Below are positions 11,294-24,500 of a DNA stretch of 64,000 bases, in pieces; positions within the stretch are counted from its first letter, which is position 1; each line of letters begins with the position of its first letter. The stretch covers positions 16,001 through 80,000 of the forward strand of contig JAODUP010001133.1 in the NCBI GenBank assembly GCA_025642065.1, read 5' to 3'. Under the pieces are notes generated by a model. The model saw nothing but the letters and a program-made list of their open reading frames with translations, ran no database searches and was not told the DNA's origin. A program made the position numbers and the translations under genes. The DNA is from Paralvinella palmiformis (Eukaryota > Annelida > Polychaeta > Terebellida > Alvinellidae).

Positions 11294-13247
11294 ACTTATG
11301 ATCTAAGGAATTTACTTTTTTTGGTAAGAACAGAAGTTTTTATATCAACTGATTATGGATGTAGTGTTTGTAGCTGCTAGTTATGACTGTTAGTCTAATA
11401 CTACTAAGTTGTAGTGAGTGAGTGAGCTGATTGATTCACTTAAGAATTTGGTTTGCCGCAAGGTCGAGTAGTTCATTCTGGATTGGTGGGGCATATATGC
11501 AATGTTTTGATTTGTGGCAACATGATCATACAATACCTCATTATGTATGGTTGCCATTATCCTGAATGTGGCCATGTCCTGCGTACCCATCAAAATTAAA
11601 TTTCAAGGATTTCAGTCATGATTTTTTTTGTAATTTTTCATCTAGTTGTCTGTTAAGTTGATCTATAACGCTTATGTCCATTTTGTACTAGGTCAAAGAT
11701 TTCCCCTCACGCAACACAAGTGTAGTGACTCAGAATGATACTTTCGCGATATTGGACTGGTGCTGGTGCACATTTTCAATGTTGAATAATTACGGAACAG
11801 TTAAAAACTAAGTTTTATTGCAACATATACATGGTTAGTCATATTCCATTGACTTGAAATACATACAGATACAGTACAGATACACGTATAGGCCATGTGG
11901 GTATATATTACTCTTTCAAAATGTACAGTACCCACCTTTATTTGAATGGATAAGAGTGTCAGCTATTTCAAAGCTTTTAATATTGTCAACTTGTTTTATG
12001 AGGTTTGTCAGCTGAAGGTGTTGAGTCACAGGAATGCATATCCTAGGTATGTCACCAGGAGTAATGGGAGGCCCCTATAGCTTCAACGGATGTGGATTAA
12101 TCAGATTCATCAGACGACATTTCAGTTTCTTGGGCTGCTGCGTTGAAAAACTCCTGAATAGATCTTGAGCCACTGAATTCTTAACGTGAAATTGGCTTTA
12201 ATTTTGGCGTGCTGCTTCTAAAAGTCCAAAGCTAGAGCAAACTCAGAAAAACAATGCTTATTAAAATCTAACGCTTGTGCATAGAATACTGCTGGTAAAG
12301 TATGACGATCATATAACCACGATAAATTATTTAAACGCGTCATAGTAAGCGCTATTTGGCGTCACCAGAAAACTGACAGTCGTTTATTGTATGTGCAAAA
12401 TTATGGGAATTTAACAAAATCCTTGCCACTTTTTTTCTAACAGTTCCCAATAACTCAATATTCAAGATAGCTAATTCAACTTTTCTCACCAAGAAAATTA
12501 AGTTAACCTAAACCTGGCCATCATGTGTAAGTGTTATTTGAGCACTACGAACAAGTGGTATCTGAGTTTGAAACCAAATGTCCGATTTCACCATATCCTG
12601 GGCACATTTAACCCAATCCGGGCATGTGAATATATACTTTTCACCTAACCCTGGCCACCCTTTCTTTAATGTGATCATACTTGAATAAAGAGTCGTTTAT
12701 ATAACCAACAATCATACTATCAATACAACCACCTGTTATTTAAAGGTAAACAGAAACAAATTGATTAAATACTCAGGAACCTAAGATATCTAAGCTTCAC
12801 TGAAAGTCTCAAAAATGGACAAGACCCCCCAAATCTAAGGGAATTAGACGCTTGTACATCAAATTCTAGAGACTGGAGCACAAGTCCCTCGGAAAAACAC
12901 TGGAGGTCAGCTATCTGCAGAACCCCGTTCCACCCGACATGTACATGTATGCTGAATGGTCTATGTACCGATATTTTAGAGTCATTTTCAAATTGAATCT
13001 GAATAATTAAATGATTGCTCCACGAAGAATCTTTTATCATCTTATTCCAAGAACAGTTAACTGTTTTTTGTTTGTTTTGTGTTTAGTTTTATTTATTCAC
13101 AAAAAATTTATACACGATTCACATATAAGGGTTTTTCTGTTTACTGAGTGATTGTTCATATCTACTTCCCCATTACTCGCATGGGAGCAGTACGGAAATA
13201 TGGTAATAAATGGTTGGTGTCACATTTCAAATAGTAAATGCGACACA
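11294..13247. other. intergenic, nothing recognised
   Basis: AT-rich sequence without a supported gene. Short CCTAAACCTGGCCA-like stretches occur near 12504 and 12647 and again near 14722, possibly a degraded repeat family. Confidence 0.4.
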
Positions 13248-13735
13248 TTAATCCGGATGTCCATAAGCATAACATCTAACAAAAAGACGTATGAAACACT
13301 TGGGTACCATATGTGGTGGTGTCCTCCCTCCATCAGCATTAACTGCTGCAATAACTGTGATTATATCTTTGTTTCCATTTGACCTACTGCGCACAGATTT
13401 TGTACCCGACCTAGCTTCTAACTTCATTGGCTTGTGATTAAGGACAATTCCAGTTTCATCCATGTTAAAAATGTTGGCGCTAACTTTATCAAACTTGTGC
13501 TTACTCACGGTCAGACGAATTGCCTCGAAGTATGACTTCACAACATCCGGTCCATACCCCGATGACGAGCAGCTACTATTGGTTCTGGGTTTCTTAGCTT
13601 CAGATCAGGGTATCGTTTCAGCATTCCACACCACCATATATGTGATGGCTTTCCACCTTTGAAATTCTCACCATACTTTTTCGCATACTGCCTAGCATAT
13701 ACCAGAAACTGTTTCTTGCTGAATACTAAACCCAT
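13248..13735 (-). pseudogene. pogo/Tigger-like transposase relic (frameshifted)
   Basis: Two overlapping minus-strand frames together read as the middle of a pogo-type transposase. The first part (13735 to 13538) has GLVFSKKQFLVYARQYAKKY and HIWWCGMLKRYPDLKLRNPE, the DNA-binding/CENPB-like to linker region. The second part (13541 to 13248) has ANIFNMDETGIVLNHKP and NKDIITVIAAVNADG, which includes the first catalytic Asp of the DDE_1 domain (MDETG). A one-base-type shift near 13540 breaks the frame. The sequence stops matching after TPPHMVPK, before the second catalytic Asp, and the N-terminus is also missing. No inverted repeats were identified. A dead fragment. Confidence 0.75.
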
Positions 13736-15436
13736 GTCTGCTCGGTTACATGGATAGGCAACCAGTTTTCTTTCCTGTTGGTAAGTGACTCGGGGTCATT
13801 CTCCCCGGCTTTGCATCAAGTGTTACCTGGGCTGCTCGCTGGGACATCTCGCCTGCGTTGACTTCCTAAACTGCTGCTACCATATGTCTGTTTCCTCATT
13901 CCAAAGGCTAGTGTTTATGGGCTTTTGAGTGTGGGTATCAACTGTTGTCCAGTTAACATCGCTAATATGCGACTTATATTCATACCATAAAACATGTACC
14001 ACACATACCTACGTCATATAAGCTTACATGGCCGTAACTACATTGAGGCAAATGCCTCATACCGAAATTGAAAAGCGCAGAAAGTGAATAGAAAATGGGA
14101 CTGTTTTCTTTTTCACTCAACAGTAAAGCAAGGCCCAGGATCGGATAGAATTCTTCTTAAATGTTAACAGAGACATTAATGCAATTGCTTTTAATTTTTC
14201 TGGTGTTAGTTTAGTGCATTTCTTGTGTACATTTGAATTTCTAAATATTCCCACTTGCATGGTAAAGTAGATAATGCGAAAATTAAATCATAAATGTTAT
14301 TATTATTGAACTAGGAAAAAGATGCCAGGAAATGGCTACAATCGAGGATTTTGTATCTTTCAGGTTGGACCTCCTGTGCTTTAGATGGTCCCCCAGACTC
14401 CTGGACCAAAGTTTGTTGAACCCCGCTCAGCTCGACGATTAAGTGTTTTTGCCTCATTTAAAAAGAATCCAGTTAATGCACAATGCAATTACCTAATCGA
14501 TTAATAACTTGAGTACTACAGTGTTATTATAAGAAACTCGTTTCACTTTATTGTGGACTCGTAAGGTATCAATTTCTGCCCTTTGGGTTATTATAGGCAA
14601 TTGTTGACAATTTAAAGCCTTAACAGTTACTATGTTATGGCCGTTCACGCATGTGGTATTTTTAATTATCAAAAACAGACCCACCACCAAATATATGAGA
14701 TTAATCTGACTAGCCACTTCAGACCTAAACCTGGCCATGGCCACGTTTAGGATTATACGATGTCCAGGTTTAGGTGATATAGGTTGCATATACATTCTAG
14801 CATAGAAGGACATGAAGGGATCGTTTTCACACAAAAACCTATTTAAAAAGTTATTTTCCAAACGTGTTGAAGCCTATAATTACCTTATTTGTGCTCTATA
14901 GTATATTGTTTAAAACTTAAACCTTTTGGGTAACAATGTGTTATTCATGCCGGTTTAGTCCCTGGTGAGCACCTTTTCATAACCGTTAATGGCTGCGCCA
15001 TTGTGGCGACAACCTCCAGCTCATACTTGTGAAACCGAACAACTGCCACCATTTTAAACATTAAAAGATAAAATGTTTCTACCACATAACCCAAGAAGAA
15101 TCAAGAGCCAACCACCTGGCCCTATGACATTGTACTGAAGATATGAAACAGTTCGTCAGGGTCGCAAAAAATAATGATTAAAAAAAAATTAAATTGGATT
15201 TTTTAAATAAGTTTTGTTTTGATTTTTTATAACAACAGTTAAACATTTCTAAGACACAAAACTAATGAAGACCTCTTTATATGTTATTGATCTTTATCAG
15301 TTCGAGAACGTTGGTTTAACAATTTGTATATATATACCAGCTGTAAATTGCACAATACAGTAGTCTCAAGTTTTCACCAAATTGTCACACAGTTTACAGC
15401 ACCAAGAAAAGTGGTATTCAGCATGAGATAACTATC
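13736..15436. other. intergenic, nothing recognised
   Basis: No supported gene. The open frame at 14493-14861 (minus) shows no recognisable motif. Confidence 0.4.
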
Positions 15437-15448
15437 AATAGCGAACCT

Positions 15449-16426
15449 TTGCTTGTAGTTCGGGGAGTATCCCCAGGCTGTCGCTTGTTTGGCTCTATGG
15501 TGGAGTCCTTCTTCGTAGAGTTTCTGTATTTGTAGAGTTGTTTTGCTTTTGCCAGGTGTATGGCTCTTTTTATATAAGGAAATTATTATGTGTGGCGTTA
15601 TTAATTAGATAGTGGATGGGGTCAAAGTGTTGGTTACAATGTAAGCAGAATGCTTTATTATTTGGGCCAACAAAGCTTTTTGTGTGCACCCAGCAGGTGA
15701 GGCGGCGTATGTGTACGTCTGCTATTCTGTTGTTTATAAAGTGCATGCCGGGAACAATGGTTTTATTGTACCAGGTACTTAATTTGGCTATGTCTGGATT
15801 TGGTGTTATTTGTTTGTGTAGGAATTTTGTTATCATGTGTTTGTAGGCACCTGGTGTCTGTTCTGCGTGTAGGATGTTGGTTAGGTTAGTGGCTTCGTCG
15901 GCCAGAGTGTGGGCTCGTTCACTACCCTCGACAGTGTAAAGTGGTTAGGCTGCCATGTTGGCTTAAGACAGAGGCGGAGTTAATAATTTTCGTTGTGATT
16001 TCTGGATATGTTCGTGTTTTTGTTTGTACAAGGGTTTTGATGTCTGCCATCGAGTCTGAGTGTATGATTGTGTCTTCGTGTCTGTCTTGTGCCTCCCGCC
16101 ATGCGAGGGCGGCGTGTATGGCGTGAAGTTCTGCTAGAGTGATTAGTATGTGAATCTTCCACAAGGATTTCGGCGTACTCCCTCCACAAAACAGGCCCAG
16201 GCAGAATTTCCATCCAGGCGGACGCTGGCATCTGTGTAGATGTTTATTGCTGACCGGTGTCTGTTCAGGGAAAAGACCCTGTCCGAAGCCTCAGCGAATG
16301 CCCCTTGCGGGTCTTGAGTTTTTGATTTTTTGTTTACGATAATGATTGTCAATGGGCAGTCTCGGCATGGAGCAGTTTCCTTGGTATCCGGAGGGTGGAT
16401 TGTTGGAATTCCCATGTCCCTCTGAA
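15449..16426 (-). mobile_element. 5'-truncated LINE with RNase H domain, bounded by 12-bp target duplication
   Basis: AATAGCGAACCT is found at 15437-15448 and 16427-16438, exactly bracketing 978 bp. The minus strand encodes the end of a LINE ORF2 in three shifted frames. First comes an RNase H domain with INIYTDASV, then TLAELHAIHAALAWREAQ and IIHSDSMADIKTL, showing the D, E and D of the catalytic set. It then reads to a C-terminal block with CLHCNQHFDPIHYL, a Cys/His arrangement typical of LINE C-termini. Frame changes lie near 16150 and between 15850 and 15920. The 3' end carries a short stem, GGGGATACTCCCC, and no poly(A). The endonuclease and polymerase are lost by 5' truncation. Confidence 0.88.
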
Positions 16427-16438
16427 AATAGCGAACCT

Positions 16439-17101
16439 ATGTAAATGCTCTCCTTATATACACATCTTGGCTAAACAAACAGGTGCCTAACATTAGCTAA
16501 ATAAGCCCCATAAGTGTATAGAAAAGATGTGACTTGACGTGTCAGATCAGCCTCAAATTAATCCAATTTACCACATTGAAGAACTGTGGCTTCACTTGAC
16601 ACCTTCTATTGTGTTCATCTCCCAAGATCATCCCAAACATAGAGTTGGAGGATCAATATAACTTGTTTGACTACATTGCGTTGAAATCTAACTGCAGCTC
16701 AATTATAAATATATGTAAAATTAATTATCTAGCGTAAGTAACAATTTTTCTTAAACATAGTCATAAAAAAACATAATAAAAAAGCATGATTATTTTACAG
16801 TGATTTAAGTCATAATTTAAATCAATCAAACATACATTTCGTTAGTAAGTTCGACAGCTTCATATATTTATTTTCATTTCCTGTACACAATGTTCCTGAT
16901 CGGGGAGAATGTCTACATGACAAATGGTCTGAAAGGTCTAGTTAGCTATTTCGATGCCACACAATGACATAGCTCTCCTGATCCTTTCGTCATTTACAGC
17001 TATCACCCAGAATTGGTGAGATTATGCTTCTATACTTTTTCAGTTGTAGAATAGCTCCAACTAAATATTAATATAAATGTATTTACTTACGCAATTTAAT
17101 T
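16439..17101. other. intergenic, nothing recognised
   Basis: AT-rich, with no gene or repeat recognised. Confidence 0.4.
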
Positions 17102-17233
17102 GAATCTAGGACAATTCCTCACTCGGAAAATTCCCCACTGGATAATAACCCACTGGACAATTCTCTGCTTCATAATGACAATTTTGGACAATTCCCCACT
17201 CTTAATATTTTATACGTGTCTTTTACACGTTTA
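17102..17233 (+). repeat. dispersed repeat with a GGACAATTCCCC-type internal unit, copy 2
   Basis: Matches 1091-1210 in reverse orientation. It contains a degenerate tandem of about 15-bp units (GGACAATTCCTCACT, GGAAAATTCCCCACT, GGATAATAACCCACT, GGACAATTCTCTGC) and then the shared non-repetitive part. Confidence 0.7.
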
Positions 17234-20200
17234 CCAAAGAACCATTTTTGGAGAAAAAAAAAATTACTACTAATTAAATACAATCTTTGTATAGAACCCT
17301 ATTTAATTAAAAAAATTACTTCAAGGTACAATACTTATGGTGAAGCATTGGCAATGAATATATTGTATTCTTAACTTAAAGTCCAAATAGTAAAATCAGA
17401 ATGTGGCTGTATAGCAAACAGAATAGTACATTTGTTTTTACAGATAGGTACACACCTTGCATCTTATTAAGTTAACATCTATATGATAGAAATACCCACT
17501 TCTTTGTTTTTCAGCCTTGACCTTTTCCAAATCTGCAACATTACAGAATATAATAAAGTACACAACACTAATCCCCGCACGATAGAGCCATTTATTTGGA
17601 TTAAGCCTTTCCTCTATGATGTGTTTTGATATTTGCAGGACAGTTTGAATATATATATTGAATATAATATGTGTATCAAAAGAATCACTTCATCAAATTA
17701 CCGGTGCCAAAATATATGGCCGGCATTATCTACTCGGTAGCCGGGTTCTGAACGATAGAAAACGGTCTTATTCATCCGGCAGACGGGTCCCGAAGGAAAG
17801 CATCGGCAACTGCTTACCCTGCAGCAGGGAATAGAACGCTAGTTGGCGTGGATGAACTATGTTTAGTTTACAATGATTTGCCCGTTTGCTTTAAATAGGT
17901 TGCAATTGGTTGTTGGAGTACCGCAGCGAACAGACATAGAGTGGCTTGCCATCATGCAGTCGCTACCCACCAGTGGGCTATCAGTGGCTTGCCACCAGTG
18001 GGCCACTGTTGGATTTATTGGACAAAACGCAAGCGGCCACTGGTTCTGCCACCGGTGGGCTACCTATGGCATGCTTTCTCGGGACCATATATAGCCATAT
18101 TGTGGGTTAATACTCCCGCGCTCTACCCATGAAACCACAGAAGTGGTTGCTAATAAGGCAAATGATTTTACTGATTTAGCTAACGGTCATTAGCCGCAGT
18201 TAGGATATACAAAGACCATATAGAAATTAGAATTCATATGATCTTTGGTATATGTACTTTATTTCAAAGGATGCAGAAAGGGTTACATACAGAACAAACA
18301 TAAAGATACAAACATACAACTATGAAGCAGCAGACCTGTCAGAATTTTAATATCAAACTGGAAAAGATTAACACTACTAGCTAACCTAGGGTTAGGGTCT
18401 ATAGTGCATATTTGTCTATTGTTTTCACATGTTATGGGGAAATATTTTTTATTTAAAATAGCACATCTTAATCTATAGTATGAATAGTCTAAAATTGATA
18501 AAAATGAGCGCGCGACCCACTCATTCTATTCAAGTGATCGAAAATAAAAACAGGTCAACGATGTTTTATCCACTTCATCCTAAAGTTGCAGTGAAAATGT
18601 GTCCCGCACAGTTTTGATTTTTTATTATATACAACCATGTTACCCTCTAGCTCTTACACTGTTATTATTTAGCCACTTTTCTTTTGTTGACATTGGAAAT
18701 TCTTGGTACTTGTGATAAGGATTGCTCCCCTGAACAATTTATCTCGGCTCTGACTCGGAAGCGTATACGTTCTTTACTCACCTAGTTGTCATTCACAAAA
18801 GGGATAAAACCATCGGTTATCTAGTCGATATGATCCATCAACTACAGAGAGGTTATTGGTACACACTGGTTTTTATTTTGGGTGAGTAATTCCTGACTGA
18901 CAGGCTATTAAATTAATGGAAGCGATTATTTCCACAGTCACCCGGAGAACTAAGGCTAATTAACATCGCCCGAGAATTCCGGCAAGAGTTATGCCAGCAT
19001 CTTTTTTTTAAATATGAACTATCAAGACGTATTGAAATATATCTAAAAGTTGGTACTTACTGAAATTTTAAAACGGAAGATTATTTTTGAGTTTTAAAAT
19101 AGACAGATATTTGAACAGATAAAATCACAAATCATGGACGATAATCATAGTTTGTTCCACCGACAACGGGACCAGGGTACTTTCATTTGTTTTTCTCAAC
19201 ATCCAAATTCTTCTGATTCAATCACTGATAATTCTGGAAAGTCCAAACGAGACATTGTTTATTATTGATCAAGACTTGACGGTAACGGGTCATTGTCCTC
19301 CACGCTGGATGGCATGTTGAGTGATGAGCGATAGTCTATATATATATATAGGTCAGTGATTTGAACATAGCGCGGTCATTTTTTCGAAACTATAGAAATC
19401 ATTCATCATGCGTGTCTACGCGTTGATATCTATTGAATGAAGTCTAGCTATGCCATTCCTATTAAATCCCAAATTATGATCTGGAGATCACATACCCTTA
19501 ATGGACTATAAATAAAATCCAAATATAGGTGGTAAAGAGCCTAAACACAGCTTTTTAGTAAGACATTTATCGGCCACTACACGCGTAAATCGCCATGCAA
19601 CACAGTGATTCTTAGACTTCTAACCCGAGACCGTAGCATGAAATTCAAACGCATGGTGGCGCCAGGGGTAATTGAATCGGTCTATTCCCACAACCCGCAG
19701 ATGAGGGATACATAAGCTGCCTGGCTTAATTTTAATGACATTATATCACAGACCTATTCATTTAATTTGCACGACCGACAGCTTCACGACCTCAGCGCTC
19801 CTGGCCACCGAAGTCTCCCTCAGTTGTTAGTAAAACAGGGAATGCCAGTGTCCAAGCGGGACTGTCGGCGATCTTGGGCTGGTGCGCAGCGGCACAATCT
19901 TCACTGGGGAACCGAATCTTTGCCGGGTGGGCAGGAGATAAAATATTCACTGGGGAACTGGCAGCCGGGTGAATAATAACTTCCTAAATTTTTAAAACAT
20001 AAGATTTAAATGTACGTGCATATTTAAATCTTATTTTTAATTTATCTTGATTTTGATGAATATATTTCAGGTAATTAACTGAGTTGATAAATAATAAGCT
20101 TAACACTTACGTTAAATTACATTATGAGACAAAATCCAGGAACCAATATGTGCAAGATTTAATTAAACATTTTATTTATAGATGACCATCTTAAGTATTT

Positions 20201-20380
20201 CGTAATATATTCTACCGCGGAATTCATTGATAACCCAAAGTTACGAGAGACCTTTTTGGGCATATTTTAATATTCTCTTCTGTGTAACTAATAAAGCAAA
20301 TATCTATTTACTTATGCTTTAAAATGCAGAAGGGATTTTTATTCAACTAAAGTCTTTATGTTTTATTAGGTGGTAATGGT
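17234..20380. other. intergenic upstream of the BTBD gene
   Basis: No supported gene. A cluster of CCACCAGTGGGC-like near-palindromes lies at 17960-18062, and a short TATA run at 19340. The short ORFs at 17873-18132 and 19767-19976 show no homology that I recognise. Confidence 0.4.
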
Positions 20381-20384
20381 ACTG

Positions 20385-20470
20385 CGCAGTCCATATCCAG
20401 ACTCAACTGCGTAGCTTGTTTTCCTAACGTGGATCATTGTATGATTGGATAGGGCGCCATGGCGGCCATA
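20385..20470 (+). promoter_or_regulatory. candidate promoter of the BTBD1/2-type gene
   Basis: A compact, relatively CpG-containing stretch lies about 1.1 kb before the start codon. It holds a TGCGCA half-site (NRF1-like), an inverted CCAAT box (ATTGG, 20444-20448) and ATGGCGGC at 20459-20466 (YY1-type core), with no TATA box. A 5' non-coding exon is implied because the coding exon begins after a splice acceptor at 21508. Candidate donors are at 20651 (GTAATT) and near 20552 (GTAAAA). Confidence 0.4.
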
Positions 20471-20852
20471 GCCTAGGCACAGACTGTCACTGACGCTTAG
20501 ACAGATGGATTGTTTGTTGAATGGATTTAGATCCTTGTTGTGGTTTTACTCAGTAAAACCTTAGTTTGAAAGACTTTCGACTTGTCGCCTTGTAGTTTAA
20601 ACATATTTGATGATACATTATCGTCTGCCTGGTGGTGGCTGGTTTTACTGGTAATTATTATTTTGTTTGATAAATTATTTATTCAGTTATTGTTTTCACA
20701 GTTTAGATCTAGTTTTGATCAATTTAGATCTCTGTGAATTATTATTAACGTAGATTGTGTCGCTCTGGGTGTCTGTCACTGTGTGCATAGTTATGATAAT
20801 GCATGCTATATTTGTATTTAACATAATATGACATGTACACCCAGTTTCTATT

Positions 20853-20928
20853 ATTCGCCAAAACCCCAACATAATTACATATGATATGATATAGACTATG
20901 GAGTCTATATGTTGGGGTTTTGGCGAAT
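20853..20928. repeat. perfect 21-bp inverted repeat (hairpin) in the 5' intron of the BTBD gene
   Basis: The arms 20853-20873 (ATTCGCCAAAACCCCAACAT plus A) and 20908-20928 are exact reverse complements separated by 34 bp. The loop contains a second small inverted pair (ATAGACT and AGTCTAT). It could be a solitary element end, a foldback remnant or a transcribed hairpin. Confidence 0.85.
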
Positions 20929-21542
20929 GACTGCTGTAGCATCTAGATCTAGACATCTATAAAGTCTATTCTAATTTGTATACGTTTATTGGATTATTAA
21001 CTCGTCTTACATGAATATATTCATAATATTGATATTAATTATAAGTATGAGGTATGGAGCATTCACACTCACTGACTCGGGTATATCTAACTCTGATATA
21101 AAATATATTATTAGTTTTAGTAAATATAGACAAGCTATATCTATAGTGTATCGGATTAATATCAGATACAATATAATCCAAATTAATGTAGCCATTAACC
21201 TGACTAAGGATTGTTCACTTCAATTTGTTGCAAAAAATGCAAGCATATAATTTATGTGTGTGGTATGTATTGTGTTTGTAAGGAACAAAATAGCCTGGAA
21301 AAAATGCTATAAACCTAGCAAGATGTTGTCATCGAGCTAATGACTGCACTTACAGGAAATATATATCAACCAGATATTTGTGTCAGAAGTGGAGTTCTTT
21401 GTTTTGTAAATTTTGTCTGTTGTTTTTCAGAAACATCATATATGTAACACTAACAATGTTTGTATCATCCTTTCTATTTATGCATTACTATTGATATTTT
21501 TTTAATAGGATCGACCCTTGGGTATAATAATACTGCTGTTTT

Positions 21543-24500
21543 ATGGATAAAAAGGAGAGAAGCAAGTCTGCATCACCAGGCTGCAGTAGACAACGGAAAT
21601 CATCATCTGATGCTGAGGCCTCATCATCACCAGGTGGCAGCAGCATATCAAAGGATGTCGTTGTCAGCAACATGAGAAGTAGTCCAGTGGCAGCAAATCA
21701 GCCACATTCTGCTGGTGGTGACCATCGCATTCAGCCTCAAAACCGCAATGTGTCAAACCGTTCAAGTAGTGCTGGTTGTGTTAATGCAAACCATGGTAGT
21801 CGATCCCATTCAAGAAATCAGCACAGGGATAGCCACCAGCACCGCCATCGACAGGGAACGCAAGAATCAAAAGAACAGGAAGCTGCTGATGATCCCGATA
21901 GAGTACTTACAGAAGGAGAAGGGACTGCTGTGAAACCAGTAGGATCACAATCGGGTCTCATAGTGGGAAGTAATCCTAGTTCTTCCGTGCAGCTTACTAG
22001 CATGGCAGTCAGCCAGCCTGTTTATTATAACTGGCAGGCCAGTAAGGCAAACATCAAAGAGCGACTGGCATTCATGTTCAACAATGAAATCATGGCCGAC
22101 GTCCATTTCGTGGTTGGTAAAGGTGACAGCACTCAGCGTGTGCCTGCTCACAGGTTTGTCTTATCTGTTGGCAGTGCAGTGTTTGATGCAATGTTCAATG
22201 GTGGAATGGCAACCGATTCGTCTGAGGTCGAACTTCCTGATGTTGAGCCAGCTGCATTTCTGGCACTCCTTAAGTTCCTGTATTCAGATGAGGTTCACAT
22301 TGGGCCAGAAAGTGTCATGACTACACTGTACACTGCCAAGAAGTATGCTGTGCCTGCTTTGGAACAAGCATGTGTTGACTTTCTGAAGAGAAATTTGAGC
22401 AGCGATAATGCATTTATGCTGCTCACTCAGGCTCGACTATTTGATGAACCTCAGCTAGCTGCGCTTTGTCTGGAAACGATAGATAAGAATACATCAGATG
22501 CCTTGGCTGCTGAGGGCTTCATGGACATAGATTTGGAAACACTGTGCGTTGTTTTGGAGCGAGACACATTGGGTATACGCGAGAGTAAGTTGTTCAATGC
22601 AGCATGCAGATGGGCCGAAGCAGAGTGCATCAGGCAGAATACCTCTGTTACTGCTGAGAATCGACGTAGACTTTTGGGTCGAGGACTCCAACTTGTTCGC
22701 TTTCCGCTAATGACTGTTGAAGAGTTTGCCATGGGTGCAGCTCAGAGTGGCATTCTAACAGACAGGGAGGTAGTTGAGTTGTTTCTACACTTCACTGTGA
22801 ATCCTAAGCCATATGTCTGTTTCCAGGATACACCTCGCTGCTGTCTGACTGGGAAGGAACAGGTCGTTTCTCGCTTCTGTCAGATAGAGAGTAGATGGGG
22901 CTACAGTGGAACCAGTGATAGAATTAGGTAATGGAATTATATAGATGTCTAGTAAATGCGTGTGTGTCCAACTTTAAAACTACAGAGAATAGTGATATGA
23001 ATATCTTCTGAAAACTTTTGATACTTAACTGTCTTATTCGTTATTTAGTGACATTCTTAGCTGGTGTTTGTTTGTGAAATGATGCTATGTTATACTTATA
23101 GGAGATATATCTAATTTGAATAAACCTCTTCAGAGCTAATATTTTCACCACCCATCTTTAATATTAATTTTTCAACCATCCAAATTCAACTTAGAGTTAG
23201 ACCATCCGATTGGAATGCTCTGTGCCAAAAATTGGAGCTGTTTTTGCTCTGAATACCTTAATTGTTTATGTTTGCTGTTGTTATTATTATTATTATGCCT
23301 GACTAATGTAAAACCCTTTCTATGTAGGTAAAGTTATAGCAAAACAATGATTAAAAAACAGTAATGATTAATCCAATGGTCGTTGTTGGTTGCTAATATT
23401 AGTGGCCAATTTAGATTTTAGTTTTGTATTATGATTAGATGTTAATGGTATAATATGTTGTTATCAATATCATGCTGACTGAATTAGTAGGTAAAACAGT
23501 AGTTCAGGGGCATTGTTAATTAATCCCTTCTACATGTATAATATTAATACATATTACATAACCCCCACACAGAGTTTGTAAAGTGTACTGCCGGTATCAT
23601 GGTCACTCTATGAACTAAGACATATTTAGTCTTAACTCAAGAGCAAGTCAGCCTTTTGACTTTATTAAGTTTATACAGTTACATAAACATCAAGTTCTGG
23701 ACTGCTGAGTTAGTGAAGATTTAATATATAGAGATTGCTGAATGAAAGAAAACTAATTGTGTATGGTAGTTGCTTTATAGTTACACCATTAGTTTGGAGT
23801 CATGTTTGTGTGAATATTGTGGCATTTGTGTCCCATGAAACTCTTATTAAAATACTCACTTCAAATATGGTTTTAATTTAACTATGATCACTGAGAGCAT
23901 GTCTATGATAAATGATCACAGATAATTAATAATAAAGTAATAATATTATCATTGATAATACTATTATTGTGTGTTTAATGCTGTAAATATAAGTGTAAAT
24001 TATTCCTTTTCAGTTTTTCACTATTAACCCTTTGAGTCTTACACACCAGAAAACTTGAATCTGTAGATGGTTTTCTAGTCAGATCTTTAACTAACAGTAA
24101 TATTATACCTTGCCGTTGGTATGGATACTCAACCAATGTTGTCCTTATTATTTGTGGAAAAACATAGCTTGGTCTGCTTTTTTTTTAAATTATATTTTAT
24201 AGAAATTAATTGTCATGCCAGGAACTTCGATCAACTTGCACTAATTTTACAGATTACCTGACCAATTAGTGAAAACTCTGTATGTGTGTGTTAACTTTAT
24301 CAGCTATGAATATATGAATAAATTTGATGTGTATTAGAGACAAATATTAATTTCAATATCTATCTACAGAGTCCAAGAAAACGTTCTTATAATACACTGC
24401 CTGGTCATCTGGAGCTTCACAGCATCGTTGATATAAATTTATTAGGTGTAATCCTACAGTGATTTATAGATTTGTTTTCACATCAGCGTGCGTCATATCA

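Noticed and set aside
13166..13202. Possible fragment of the family B SINE core
   Set aside because: CATGGGAGCAGTACGGAAAT resembles 52725-52752, but only about 35 bp align with several gaps and neither head nor tail follows; too weak to annotate.
18384..18400. Telomere-like GGGTTAGGG
   Set aside because: One and a half units only; no array.
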